Shown: piece after piece, positions 46,706-57,345 of the stretch
Layout: every line of letters begins with the position of its first letter
How positions within the stretch are numbered: the first letter of the stretch is position 1
DNA from: Ceratodon purpureus
Taxonomy: Eukaryota > Streptophyta > Bryopsida > Pseudoditrichales > Ditrichaceae
Assembly: GCA_014871385.1 (NCBI GenBank)
Contig: CM026425.1
Span: forward strand, 19,552,902-19,616,901
Reading direction: 5' to 3'
DNA length: 64,000 nt
Made by a program: the position numbers and the translations under genes
The notes under the pieces: model-generated
Databases searched by the model: none
The model's input: only the letters and a program-made list of their open reading frames with translations
Told to the model about the DNA's origin: nothing

Positions 46706-49700
46706 ATGACTACAAACGACCCTTTTCTCTTCAGGATTGCTATTCGGCAGGACGATTGTCCAAGCGATTGCGACACAGATTTTTTTGAGGAGATAGAAGA
46801 AGTTTGCTTTACGGTTCGAAGCGAGGTGGTGGATACAAGTGCAGGGTGGTTTTTGGCAAGAGAGTCCGCAACGTCACCTATAGCTTCCTTGTACGTCAAA
46901 TTTCTAGAGAGAGACAGCCATGTTCCAGTGACGGGCCACGATATAGTATCCTGCAAAGCCACACATCCTTACATATATCTAGTGCTTCAGCGACCTGATG
47001 GTCTACGGGAGTCCTTATTGATCAAGACTTTAGATTTTGGTCTAAACCACCTTGAATTGCGAAATGCATGGAAGGACACTAATCTAGCCGCATTCATTCC
47101 TGAGGCTTTCAACAAGGAATCGAACAAGTCTGGCGTCATTCAAACACAAGTGGAGAAGTTGATCACTAAATTGAAGGAGTCCGTCACGAAAAAGAAGAAA
47201 AAGGAGAGGAACAAGAAGAAGGACCAGGGGAGTTCCTCAGGGGTGATAGATCCGAATATAGAACCAGCCGTTGTTGATAGTGTACGAGGTGCTCCTAAGA
47301 AGGTGCCTAGAGGCAAGAAGCAGCATAAGAAATCTACAGAGGTGGTGGTGGAACAAACTGTTACCGAGACAACAGATCATGAAGCACTAGAAGATATTCC
47401 TAGTGGCCATAACCTATCTTCAAATCGCAATGCGGACGGTACAGTTGTGACAGAGGAGTGCATCCGGAGGTTCAAGAACTTCCGAGATGATTTCGGGAAG
47501 TATTACCCTCTCGGGTATGATACTCTGGTGGATATTGATGTGGAACAGGTGGATATTGCACCGTGCAACTACATTGTCCGGGTCCTGGAGAGTGAGGGTG
47601 TCACCGCGGTTTATAACACTCTGTTGACGCAGGTTATTCCAAATAAGCAAGTCCTATGTCTCTATCCGCAGGGGTTGACAAAGATCCCAACTTCATGGGA
47701 AGAAATCAAGAATCTTCGATTTTACGCCATCAACGGCCAACACACTGTGAAGGCAGCTCAAAATATCTTGAAGTCCCCCGACATTGATGGTGCGAGGAAG
47801 GACATGCTGCGTACATGGAAAGCGCAGATTGTATGGGATCTTGAAGCTTGGAAGATCCAAGCAATATCGGATTACTATAACCAGTCCAACCAAATCAATC
47901 CGTTCAAACCAACATGGGCTTCGAACTTGGTTCATGTGAGGCGGATCTGGGTTAAGATGGGGAAGCCGGAGAGAGTTAGGGGTAATGCGTCTGACAAGGC
48001 AAGCCCCGAGATGTCCAAGAAACGGAACGACTGGAATGTAAGTAACGCTCCTGAACCATCTCTTTGAATTGTAATTTACCTGCCACCGATATTCAGTTGG
48101 TTACCTTAATATGAACTCAGGGCTGACTATGACAGAGTAGTACTGCTTTGAGAGTATATGAAGGCGGTATCCCGAATCTCAAGTAAATTTTCTTTTAAGA
48201 TGATCACATGTATCGGATCATTAGGAGAAAAATGAGCTAAAAATAAGGCCGTGTAAGCCTGCCCTTTCTAGGTGAACTCCCTACTTTGGGCACCTCTGCC
48301 GCTGGCAGCGGATGCCAGAGTTGCTGCCCGCACAGAACTGCGTGGCGCACTCACAACAAAGGTCCTCGGAATATTAGGTGAGACATGAATGCCTCGGCTC
48401 GGGCTTTGGTCCCAAGTGGGCAGGTTGTGTCAGCCCGACACTGTAGATGTGCCCTCCACACGCCTCCCTCGGAGGTCATTGGTTCGAGCCCCCGTGGCGG
48501 TTGCTGGCACCACGGTGGCACCACACATGCCATGTCAAAAAGTACGCGGGCAGCACCCGTTTTTTTCTCTCACGTGCCGCTTACACGGCCTTTTTGTGAC
48601 CTGATTTTTCTCCTAATGGTTTAGAAGAAGATTGCCCTCTAAATCACTAGTAGTCCAATAAGTATCGATTCGAACTCGTAGAAAACATTAAGACAAAAGG
48701 TTAATATGGAAGTACAACAGTTCTGGTAGATGTTGACAGTTCCGTTCTTTTGATGTCCACATTTACGTTTCTTAGAAAATGTAATTGACACCTAAATCTC
48801 CAGCAATTAAGAATGACTCCATTCGACCTTAGACAATATTAAGATGGTCTGCTTAATCTGGGAGTTGCAGTTCATGCTAGATGTTAGAAGTGTTTCTTGC
48901 GAAAACCAAGTTTACGTGATCTATAAAATACGAATTGCACCTTTATCGCGAGAAGTGAAGATATTATCCATTTCTACTTCAAGACAACATTAAGATGGAC
49001 AGCCTAATCTTAACGTTACTATGATCAGTAGATTTGTTTTTATTTTTTTATTGATTAGCAGCTTTACTAGATCTATTGAGGACGAGTAAAACCAAAATGA
49101 CGAATAGCAAAGACAGTATCCCTTTGTATTCAACAAGGAAATTAAGAAGATCATCTTAATATGAATGTAAAAGTTCTTGCTGGTCTGTGTATTTTCCTTT
49201 TAGGTCTAATGTATTCGCGAATTAGTTATTCATACTTTCTCTTACTTGACAACAATTCGCAACAATTGATCAAGTAGTGTGAGTGAATATTGTTGCACGA
49301 GTTTACAAAAAGGACTGACCTAAAGCTCTGCTTTGGACGAGTTTGTGGAATTTGTACTTCTTTCTTGATTTAACTGGTTATATCCTACTCCATTACAAAC
49401 TACTCTAGATTTGACCGTATTAGGTGTGTACCCTGATACTTAAGAGGGGAAATAATCATCAGTCAACATTAAGGTGTCCAGCTTAATTCAATTATTGTCA
49501 ATCAATCGTTTATTATTCTCTTGGGTTGACCAGTTTCGTATTGTGTTATTGGACTGACATACCCTTCTCCCTCCCGCAGAGATTCCTAAATTCTATGATA
49601 CAGACGCTGTCAAGTGTGCGGTCAAAGAAGGACACCGCAGAGAGAGATGACAAACTCATCAAGTGGACTTTCAACGAAGTCAGATTTGAGTGGACGTTAG

Positions 49701-51022
49701 TCAGATCCAGCGACGACTGCTGGAAGAAGTGGGAGCGATTTTTTACGAAGCACGTCAAAGGAGAACTGATATGCCCTGAGCTTGGACACCAGATTAAGGA
49801 TACACCAAACTTCAAGAGCAACATGAAGATAATTGCCCCACTAACAAAGAACTGGTTCAAATGCGTAGAGTCCCTTACCGAACGAGAAATTGACAAGCTC
49901 GTCACGTATCTCTTGAACGAGAAGACTGATGATGACAAGCCCATCCCTATATACCCCAAGGTAATCCCCTTTACAGTGAAAGGCGCTTCGAAGAGTCGCA
50001 GCATTCTCTCAGCTTTAGAGTGGGGAAACAGGAAGAGAACAAAGAGGCATGTTATTGGGGAATTCAATCGTTACACTAAGGGTGAATTTGGATTGATTGA
50101 AACTACGGCGGTGAAGGGACTAGACGAAGCTCACGATGTACACCGCAAGAACTGGAGGACGTTCAAGAAGGTCCACATGATCTCTTCGAAGACGATGGCA
50201 AATGTGGTGGAGTCAGCAGGGGAGAAATTCTTCAACAATTACGAGGGAAGGAATAGACTCGACAAAGGATTCTTACCCGCACCGTTCATTGAGTCAATTC
50301 GAGCCGTTGTCGAAACGAAATCCGAAGATGCCCTCACTACCGATGTCGGTGCTTGCATTCTGGTAAAAAACGAATTCACAACACCAGGAGGCGAGGTGGT
50401 AAAGAAGGGGAATTTCACCACAGTAGGGGATATGCAAAAAGGGGACATTAGAGAGAAGACAAATTTTGAATGGGTGGCATTCATTGATTTTCGCAATGTA
50501 GAAGGTGTCGTACCTGGTTCCGACTTAGAGCATCCTTTCTGGGAGTCATTTGTCAAGAAGCTTGAGGCATTTAAGATTCTTAGATGGTCCGAGACACCAG
50601 TTTGGATCTGGATTACTGACGATTCACGGAAAGAGCAGGTTCAGGAGTTATATAAAAGGAAGCTGAAAACAACTCATCTGAAACCGGTCGAGGCATACTA
50701 CCACCCGGACGCTATGGAAGGATTTAGATGCGAGAAAAAGGTTAAGGGGAATGTGGTGACAATTTATTACATTGTGAAGGAACAGTGGGTCGTGCCGGCT
50801 TTGACTAATGTCTTCAGGTGTTCAAAGTTGAAGGTGTACACGGAAGGTAAATACCGGTACTACACAGGAGAACTCCGGATGGAAACTTATATTAGGATCC
50901 TTCAGGAAGTGTCCGGAGCATTCAGGTCGGTTTTCAACATCTACGGCGGGCGAAAGCTAATGCTTGCGTGTCAGGTAAACATCCTAACCAGATTCATAGA
51001 GATATATAGATTTTCTACTTGA
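46706..51022 (+). CDS. ParB-like domain protein with degenerate methylase-like C-terminal half
   Basis: Exon 1 is 46706-48037 (444 codons, donor GTAAGT). Exon 2 is 49580-50974 (465 codons), after which either a further exon follows (donor GTAAAC at 50975) or the frame ends at TGA 51022. Residues 1-150 look folded; 150-250 are a Lys-rich, nuclear-signal-like linker. Around residues 325-360 is a ParB/Srx-like motif (FYAINGQHTVKAAQNI) followed by a helical region and DYYNQSNQ. Exon 2 contains FEWVAFIDFRNVEG...PFWESFVKKLE...PVWIWITDDS. By eye this follows the same strand-D-helix-strand order as the methylase motif IV region of the 57.6-62.4-kb gene, but without a catalytic tetrapeptide. Both large exons are free of stops. 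The 1.5-kb intron holds five palindrome copies and a MITE. Confidence 0.6.
48220..48617. mobile_element. 398-bp MITE, copy 2
   Basis: Same length and nearly identical sequence to 13774-14171 but in opposite orientation, with the same inverted ends and the same ATTA...TAAT flanks. It is inserted in intron 1 of the ParB-like gene, right beside a damaged palindrome copy (about 48193-48212). Confidence 0.9.
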
Positions 51023-52424
51023 ATCCTCTTCTGCGATTGTGTCCACCAGAGTGTTATTATGTTGCATGACTTATAAGAGATGATTGTTCATGTATGATGC
51101 AATTGCCACATTTTTATATCTGCGTTTTTGTAAATAATAGGCAAGGTATAAATGCAAGCTGAATTAAGGTGGTCTTCTTAATTCATTGGAAATATTGGAC
51201 GTTGTCGTACAGCCTAAGACCGTCAGCTGACTACTTTGATAGACTCTATGTACATTAAGTAGTCCTTACAGTACATGAAACTATTTTAAAAACAATTATA
51301 CTTGTGTTTGGATGACCTTGATTAAGATGATCACCTGAATCTTGAATATGTTATGTCTTTGTTGAAACGATATCCTTTTGGATCAACCGGTGTGTAATTG
51401 AATATGTCCATTTGGAGTTTAAAGGAAGGAATTCCTAGTCCGTCACTTGCAATGACAAAATCTAAGTATTCGTGTGTTATTCGCAGATGCTGAAAATGAA
51501 TGTGTATACCTTTTGTGACCAAGACTCCTTGGACGATCTCCTATCCCTCAAGTCAAAGGGAGGGTAGCTTGTACGTGAGCGCAAAGCGCAGAGCGCAGAT
51601 TTGGAGAGCGGAGAGCACAGAATGGGGGACAGAACCTTAAAATAGCACTTTTTTTACTGAAAATAAATTATAAAATTAGAAGATTCGAATATTCTTAGTA
51701 TATTTTTAGAAAGTTACTAATTTTAGTACTTTTATTGACCCTATAACCGTGGACTAATTACAGTATTTTCATTGAATTTGTAGTTCATATTCTCTTTTCT
51801 TGGTGATTAATTTTTTAACGTGCACCAATTACTATGCTCCAGCTCCTTCTAACTAGTTCAGGCATACAGTAATTCCCGTTATCTCCTTAAATTTATATGC
51901 AAATTACTACTTAAAATGTATTGGTATTGAACCTCCCAACAAGGATCAAGTAACATTTAATTTCGTAACATTTTATTAACATTGCTAGAATTCATCGACC
52001 GTAGTCTACATGCCTTTCTCCTTTTCTTTTTTTTTTTAATTTTCTTGATATTTGTCTTGTATTTTTTATAAAATTTTCTTTATTCTATCTATCTTGTTAG
52101 AGGGGTCAAAAGCCTCCTTTCATTTAATTCTCTCCATTTTATTTTCACAATCATTTTATTTTCACATTCAATTTGTTAATCTCCATCATTTTATTTTCAA
52201 CCTTCATCTTAAATATTGCTATTTTTTTCTTTAATCTTTTTAATTTCAATTAATATAAATGTTTTTTTTTTTTTTTTTTTTCCTTCTTTAAATTTTTAAA
52301 AAACAATTTAAATGCTCAATGACCTCTGCTAAACCTTCATCTTTTACCATTCGGTTTAGGAGGATGACAACTTCTCAATGAATGAATAGCCGATTTTCAA
52401 GGGCGCCAAGCATCTTCTTCAGGG
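51023..52424. other. 3' flank of the ParB-like gene and AT/T-rich DNA
   Basis: Holds palindrome copies 51163 and 51321 (the last ones), a GAGCG-rich repeat (51571-51628) shared with 55992-56050, and a T-rich tract (52262-52280). No gene recognised. Confidence 0.5.
51571..51753. repeat. Dispersed repeat, copy 1 (GTACGTGAGCG ... GACCCTATAACCGTGGA)
   Basis: A GTACGTGAGCG start, then GAGCG/CAGAG-rich sequence with gagagcacagaat, then gaccctataaccgtgga at 51737-51753. The same two blocks occur in the same order at 55992-56050 and 56083-56099. The two copies flank the Mutator-like gene pair as direct, not inverted, repeats. Confidence 0.65.
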
Positions 52425-52433
52425 ATATTTAAG
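52425..52433 (+). promoter_or_regulatory. Candidate TATA-like element of the 150-aa gene
   Basis: ATATTTAAG about 80 bp upstream of ATG 52511. Position is suitable; sequence is a weak TATA variant. Confidence 0.3.
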
Positions 52434-52510
52434 ATAAGAGTAGGGAATGTCTCTGCCTCTTTTGTGTTGGTGTTATGTGAAGCTCTTTTTCGTAGTGCGG
52501 GACAGCAGCT

Positions 52511-52963
52511 ATGGAAGACGTCAGAGATATTGTTGTTTCACTTGCTGACGATGTTTGTCCATTTGAACCATATGTTGAGGTGGAGGACGAAGAAGACGTG
52601 ATGGCCAGCAGCCAAGGGCGTCCTTCGACAACATATGTTGACGTGCAACCGGATGTAAGAGCTGACCCTCCACGTTCAGAAAATTCGGATGAAATCATAG
52701 TGCTAGAGAAGGACGCAGATGTGCCTTTGCAACCACATGCATACTCGAAGGTTGGAAAGATCCCAAGGGGAACCTATTCCAGGGAATCAGTTAATCGGAG
52801 GCGGGGAGGTGGGCCATTGCTGAAACGTTCATACCAAGGACACGCTGGAGTTGTGGGAACGAAAGTGAATGCGAATGTAGTTTGTCCTGTAGTACAGTCA
52901 GCGGCTGGCAGTCCTGCTGATAGTGTAGTGGGCAACCCTAAACGTGTTAGGTTCGAAGATTGA
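52511..52963 (+). CDS. Small unknown protein, 150 aa, partner frame of the Mutator-like element
   Basis: ATG 52511 to TGA 52963, single exon. An acidic N-terminus (VEVEDEEDVMA) is followed by Ser/Arg/Gly-rich, mostly disordered sequence ending in PKRVRFED. No family recognised. It converges on the Mutator-like transposase gene, with 254 bp between stop codons. Convergent two-gene arrangement is also known for maize MuDR (mudrA/mudrB), but I see no sequence similarity to MURB. It could instead be a captured host-gene fragment, which Mutator-like elements often carry. Confidence 0.4.
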   Translation: MEDVRDIVVSLADDVCPFEPYVEVEDEEDVMASSQGRPSTTYVDVQPDVRADPPRSENSDEIIVLEKDADVPLQPHAYSKVGKIPRGTYSRESVNRRRGGGPLLKRSYQGHAGVVGTKVNANVVCPVVQSAAGSPADSVVGNPKRVRFED

Positions 52964-53217
52964 GACATCTAATAACAAATATATGTTTGCTGTAATAAAA
53001 GATACATGTCAGGGGATACGAAGTATATAGTGCACTTGTTCAAGATAGAATGCTTTCAAATAGAGTGCAATCAATGTGAACGACAAAGCCTTTAATATAA
53101 TGAAAAAGTCAATACAGCTTCTATATTGCTGACTTAGTACATGGGATATTACTAAAATCATTCACTACGTGACAAATGGCCATTGTGGAAATGGCAGTTC
53201 TAAAGTAGGAGGGCTAC

Positions 53218-55996
53218 CTACTTCTTCGCCAAGGGGTGACGCAAGATTCCACTCTCTAAGAGTAGCTTGACCTCGTTGAAGCTGAAGGTAGGCGCATGGA
53301 TGAAAAGCTCGGCTTCGGGATCACGGTTGCAGACCTTCAAGAGTATGTAGTATAGGTGTTTACAATACGTGAACAGAGTCTTGCCACGGAACGTAGTCAT
53401 CGTCTTCTTGAATGCTGGGCAAGTGCAACCAGGGTAAGAACTGATGGTAATCTGGTACCGCGTGATGTGTGGAGCGACGCCCAAATCCAGCCCAATGATG
53501 CAACCGTGGCCTGGCTCAGGTATCATGGTGACAGAACGGAGGCGCGCTTTGAGCGACTCGGAGGAGCCCATGGAGAGTCGCTGCGCTTGATTGGGACGAG
53601 TGGCAGTGCGCTTCACCATCTTGCCGTCTCTCTTGCCTGGGTAGCGGTCAGCGTCTGCAGGGACAGGCACCGAGCTGAGATTTGCAGGGGGCGGGGCAGA
53701 CGAGAACAGGCGTCTTGGGGAGACCGGTTTCTTCGGCGGAAGTTGAAAGCCCGCTGCTTCGAGGGCAAGAATCTCAGTGAGTTTTAGGTTAGTACCAAGT
53801 TTCACTGGCCACACCTCTGGAATGGAGGGGAATTCCTGGTCCTTTGAGTAGTGTGCTACCCACTTGCGCTTAGAGCCTTTCACGCAGCGCTCAATATCGT
53901 CGGAGCAGAAGAAGAACTCAGTCTTCTCGACTAGGTTCCTGCGATAGTTAGTCCAGAGCCCAGTGTAGGTCGGTGCAGCTGTGCAATGGGGCCCCCTGAC
54001 AATTCTCTCAGTGCACTTCTTCTTCGTTTCAGCTCTTTGGGCCCAGCAGCACTTCGCAGAAAGTTTGTGAAGTCTCGAAATGTGCCACTCCTTCACGTCC
54101 ACCTTGGTTTCTTCAACCGCGTTGACATGGCGAATGCCGCCCTTGTTCACTGGTGAAGGTAAAGGGGAATCAACTTCCTGGGCAGGAGATTGGGTACCTT
54201 CTACCTCCGGGTCGTGTTCGGAGTCGTCTTCCACAATGACAGGCATCTGCATAGGGCGAGCCCTGACGGCACGTCTTGGGCCTCTTGGGCGTGAGAAGTT
54301 TGTCTTATCCAGGCGATGAGACTCCTCGTCAGCTCCGATAAGGACGTCGGCTTTTCGCTTCTGTGAACCAAAGACTTCCGCTCCAGGCATGATAGGCTGA
54401 CGGGTGCAGAACTCATCCGCGCCTGGCATATCGAGCATGGGCTTGTCGAGCAGTGTAGGATTTCCCCATTTCTTCGCGTTGCGTTCAGCAATCCGGAGCC
54501 TGAGTTCCTTTTTGGACGGTCCTGTTCCGCCGACGTCACCTTTGAGGAACTGGTAGTAGTTGACAACCTGTAGAAATGCCCGAACGAAATCGTCCACCGT
54601 AGCAACGTAGAGGTCGTTCCCGTTGTTTCCTGAAGCTTGGAGCCACTTGTTGTGAACTGTTTCGGCGAGGTTACAGGTCGGCATCTCTGTGAGTTCTTCT
54701 TTCGTGAATTTCTGCAGGTTTGACAGTAGGTGCCGTTAGATTCACGGATTAGACTTTTGTAGGTTAGGGCTAGGAAACCAGTATGAAAAACATCAAAACA
54801 GAGTGCATAGAGAATACCTCGGTCATGAATCCCCCCCACTGGCGGAAGCGGTGGTGCCAGAATGACAGCCACTGATCGAGTTTGATGAGCCCGCTCTCTC
54901 CAACGACCCCGGTGGATGCCCACCATGCTCGCAACGCGTGGTACAGAGTTTCCGCCTCTGCCATGCTGGTCGCATTCTTGTACTGAGTGCACATCTTTTT
55001 GTGCTGTTCCCAGAGTTCTTCGGGGAAGTGCTTCTGCGTATACGCCACCATGTTCTGAGTCCAGTGGAACAAGCACGACCTCTCCCGGTCCTCCATTGGG
55101 TCCTCTTTGTTGCCATTGCCGTAAAGGATTCGCACTGCATTCCAATTCGCCTGTGCGTTATCCGCCATGAACCCCTTGAAGTTCGGCGCTGCAACGCCAT
55201 TGATCTCCATGACCAGGTTCAGGTTTTTCCAGAAGACGAGCTAGGCCTCTGTGTCCTCGGACTGCATGTCGCAAGTGGCGATTGTCATCACGCGGCAGTA
55301 GGTGGCGTCGTACACATGGCACGCCATCGTCGACCAGTCTTTGACGCGTTTTACATGGTCGAACATGATCCATGCGTTCTCCAAGTCGCCACCAGCTTGC
55401 ATACGGCTGACCAAGTCGACACCACTTCCCGGCCCGACCTCCGACATCTTGAAGACGAAGACTTTGTCACGCATCGATCCCTGACCAGGAAACCTATTCT
55501 CCTGGACATACGCCCAGAGACTGTTACCACGGAGCTTGGTGATACCGTCCATGATTCCGTACCTTACGAATTTTTTGAAGGTGGCGACTTTGTTGCGGAT
55601 GTTGGGCGACGCCATGTCTTTGCAACGATCCAAAACAGGAACCAGCTCCTCCATCGTCAGTTTCCTCGGTGGTGCATCCTCGGGCTGTAGAAGGTAGCTC
55701 CCGATGAGGAGTTTGCTCGCCTCCAAGACAACGGCGCTCTTTGTTGCTTTGTTGTTCATCTCTACCTGCTCTTCTATTAAGCTGCTAATCTCTGCTTTAG
55801 AGTCTCTATAGTCTCCAACTTTGACTGGATGATCATGTGTTCCTATGTGAATACAAGCTCTAGTCTGATTCGGTTTGCCCACAACGTAATAAATCTTAGC
55901 CTCGCATGTAGCTACACATGATGGAGGTTCTTTACATACCTTGCACACAAGCGTGGAGTCAGATGGAGGAGGCTGGTCCAGGGGAAAGTTCGTACG
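53218..55996 (-). pseudogene. Mutator-like (MULE) transposase with SWIM zinc finger, in-frame TAG
   Basis: Exon 1 runs from about 55996 to 54818 and exon 2 is 54711-53218 (TAG). The N-terminal segment has a C...C...HxH pattern (CVATCEAKIYYVVG..., ACIHIGTHDHPV), as in WRKY/FLYWCH-type fingers of MULEs. The catalytic region follows: HVYDATYCRVMTIATCDMQS, then FMADNAQANWNAVRILYG (second acidic residue), then RSCLFHWTQNM. Across the intron comes TKEELTEMPTCNLAETVHNKW, a conserved MULE element. The C-terminal SWIM finger is CTCPAFKK...CKHLYYILLK. Between them is a long Arg/Pro/Glu-rich insert. A TAG at 55243-55241 interrupts the frame (EDTEA-stop-LVFW), most simply a CAG (Gln) to TAG change. No ATG is evident in frame upstream, so the true first exon is unknown. 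Clear terminal inverted repeats were not found. Confidence 0.8.
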
Positions 55997-56099
55997 TGAG
56001 CGGAGAGCGTAGAGCGGAGAGCGGTGAGCGCAGAATGGAGAGCACAGAATTGAGAATTAGGAAAATTTTCAAAAGCAAAGTAGACCCTATAACCGTGGA
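55992..56099. repeat. Dispersed repeat, copy 2 (GTACGTGAGCG ... GACCCTATAACCGTGGA)
   Basis: Second copy of the 51571-51753 repeat in the same orientation, with a shorter spacer. It overlaps the 5' edge of the open frame of the Mutator-like gene. Confidence 0.65.
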
Positions 56100-56392
56100 A
56101 AATTACTAAATTAAGGCTTAATTTTGACACTTTTTTTAGAAAAAGAGTATATTACCGTGGAAATTAGGGTTATCTCTGGTAAGAATTTAGTACGTTTGTT
56201 CTCTAAGATACAAATTAGGGCTGATGTCATGATGACGTCATGCATACATTCCTTTAGATTTGTCATGGGTTTAGGCCAGATACAATGATCAGGCGTTGAG
56301 TTTTAGATCAAACAAATAATTCTTTCATAGGATTATGTTAATGCTCAAGGGAAAAAACAAATTTGAAAGAACGTAAAGGAGGCAAGGTTTGA

Positions 56393-56520
56393 AAACTTCC
56401 TGGAATATTTCAAAATTCGTGTATAATATCTTAACTGCTGAAACCAAAATATACCTTGTTAGAGTCCTTGTCTTGATCGAAGATTACTCTCTCTTCCTAG
56501 GCAGCAAAGCATCTTCATTT
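56393..56520 (+). promoter_or_regulatory. Promoter segment shared with the 26.7-kb gene (inverted) and with 57275-57345
   Basis: The blocks tggaatatttcaaaattcgtg, gaaaccaaaatatacc and gtcttgatcgaag recur in the same order, inverted, at about 26880-26770 upstream of the 181-aa gene. The first two recur at about 57282-57345. In both gene-associated cases a small gene begins downstream. Confidence 0.55.
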
Positions 56521-56749
56521 GAGTGATACAAGTAGGAGATTTTCATCATGAAACAACACTTGGTAAGCTGGGTTCCAGAGAAGGAGGTCACTCTTGGTTT
56601 CTTGAGCTTGTATCTAGGTGGCGTATTTGGATAGTGACACAGTCCTTAGCATGCTGTGCTGTATGCGAAGGTAGCGTAGGAGTTCGGGGATGTCAATCTG
56701 CAAGCTTGAGTGTAACGTTTGAAGACTACAAGAATTCAGTGTGTTGCGC

Positions 56750-57121
56750 GATGCCGAAGGTGTGTAATGCGAGATCCAGGAGGACGAGAGCAGCTGTAGG
56801 TTTGCCCCCAAAGGCACCGGCGAGTTATCAAGAGCTGCGGCCCTGGCTGTTGGAGGTGGAGCGCGCCAGAGAACGAGGCATGGACCTGCCACCGTTTAGG
56901 CACATCGGAAGCCTCCATGTTGGTGAAGGTGAATGGCGTTGGACAGTGCTTTGTACCAATGAGCTTCTCCGTATTATGGAGTTGTCCCTAATCCCGTATC
57001 CCTTGCTATCGAACGTCGATGAGAATCCAGTTGTTCAGCTGCCCGAAGTGATCATATCGGATGGCGAAACTTGCTGGTTTGATATGGACAAGAGTTGGAC
57101 TGTATATCCTTCGAAGGATTA
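56750..57121 (+). CDS. Small unknown protein, about 123 aa
   Basis: ATG 56750 (good plant context, gcgATGCCG) to TAG 57121. Earlier in-frame sequence back to 56523 lacks an ATG. It has an Arg-rich N-terminus (NARSRRTRAAVG), then Leu/Trp-containing helices and an acidic C-terminus. I recognise no family. Only faint resemblance at the C-terminal end to the 181-aa protein at 26116-26661. Like that gene it is preceded by the shared promoter segment and lies tail-to-tail with a methylase-like gene, so it may be a positional equivalent. Confidence 0.45.
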
Positions 57122-57274
57122 GTACTGTGAAGTCTAGTGGGGTGTTCGAATACAATCCTTAAGATTTGGTCATTCACTGGATCTAGATACGAGTATTCCA
57201 GCATGATAGTTTTAGATAATATAGATGATTCTAGAAATAAGAAAAGAAAAAGCAACTAAAAGAAATGGTCTTAG

Positions 57275-57345
57275 AAGTCCGTGGAATATTTCAGAGTTCG
57301 TGTACAATAATGGAGTAGCAGAAACCAAGATGTACACCAACTCGA
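57275..57345. other. Orphan promoter-like segment next to methylase copy 2
   Basis: Homologous to about 26800-26880 (inverted) but followed directly by sequence matching the 3' flank of methylase copy 1 (tacctattct ... at about 57358). The intervening small gene present at 26.1-26.7 kb is missing here. Confidence 0.6.

Larger units (their letters stand above)
27584..51340. repeat. Dispersed family of 20-bp imperfect palindromes (about 27 copies)
   Basis: Consensus ATTAAGGTG-NN-CACCTTAAT, always about 20 bp with outer ATTaAg / cTtAAT and a variable centre. Copies start at 27584, 28221, 28572, 28711, 29879, 29913 (weak), 29949, 30320, 31080, 33249, 33507, 35603, 36204, 36637, 36727, 43904, 44433, 46158, 46372, 46505, 46622, 48091, 48838, 48989, 49141, 49468, 51163 and 51321; weaker variants lie at 27537 and 48193. 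All are in introns or intergenic DNA; none is in an exon I called. I noticed none before 27.5 kb or after 51.4 kb, and none between 36.75 and 43.9 kb. The even length and dyad symmetry suggest sites for a dimeric DNA-binding protein. Confidence 0.8.

Noticed and set aside
1307..55243. A variant genetic code in which TAG or TGA is sense
   Set aside because: TAG and TGA also end several well-defined frames (for example TAG at 9173 and 53218, TGA at 52963 and 25827), so general reassignment is not supported; decay or local readthrough is simpler.
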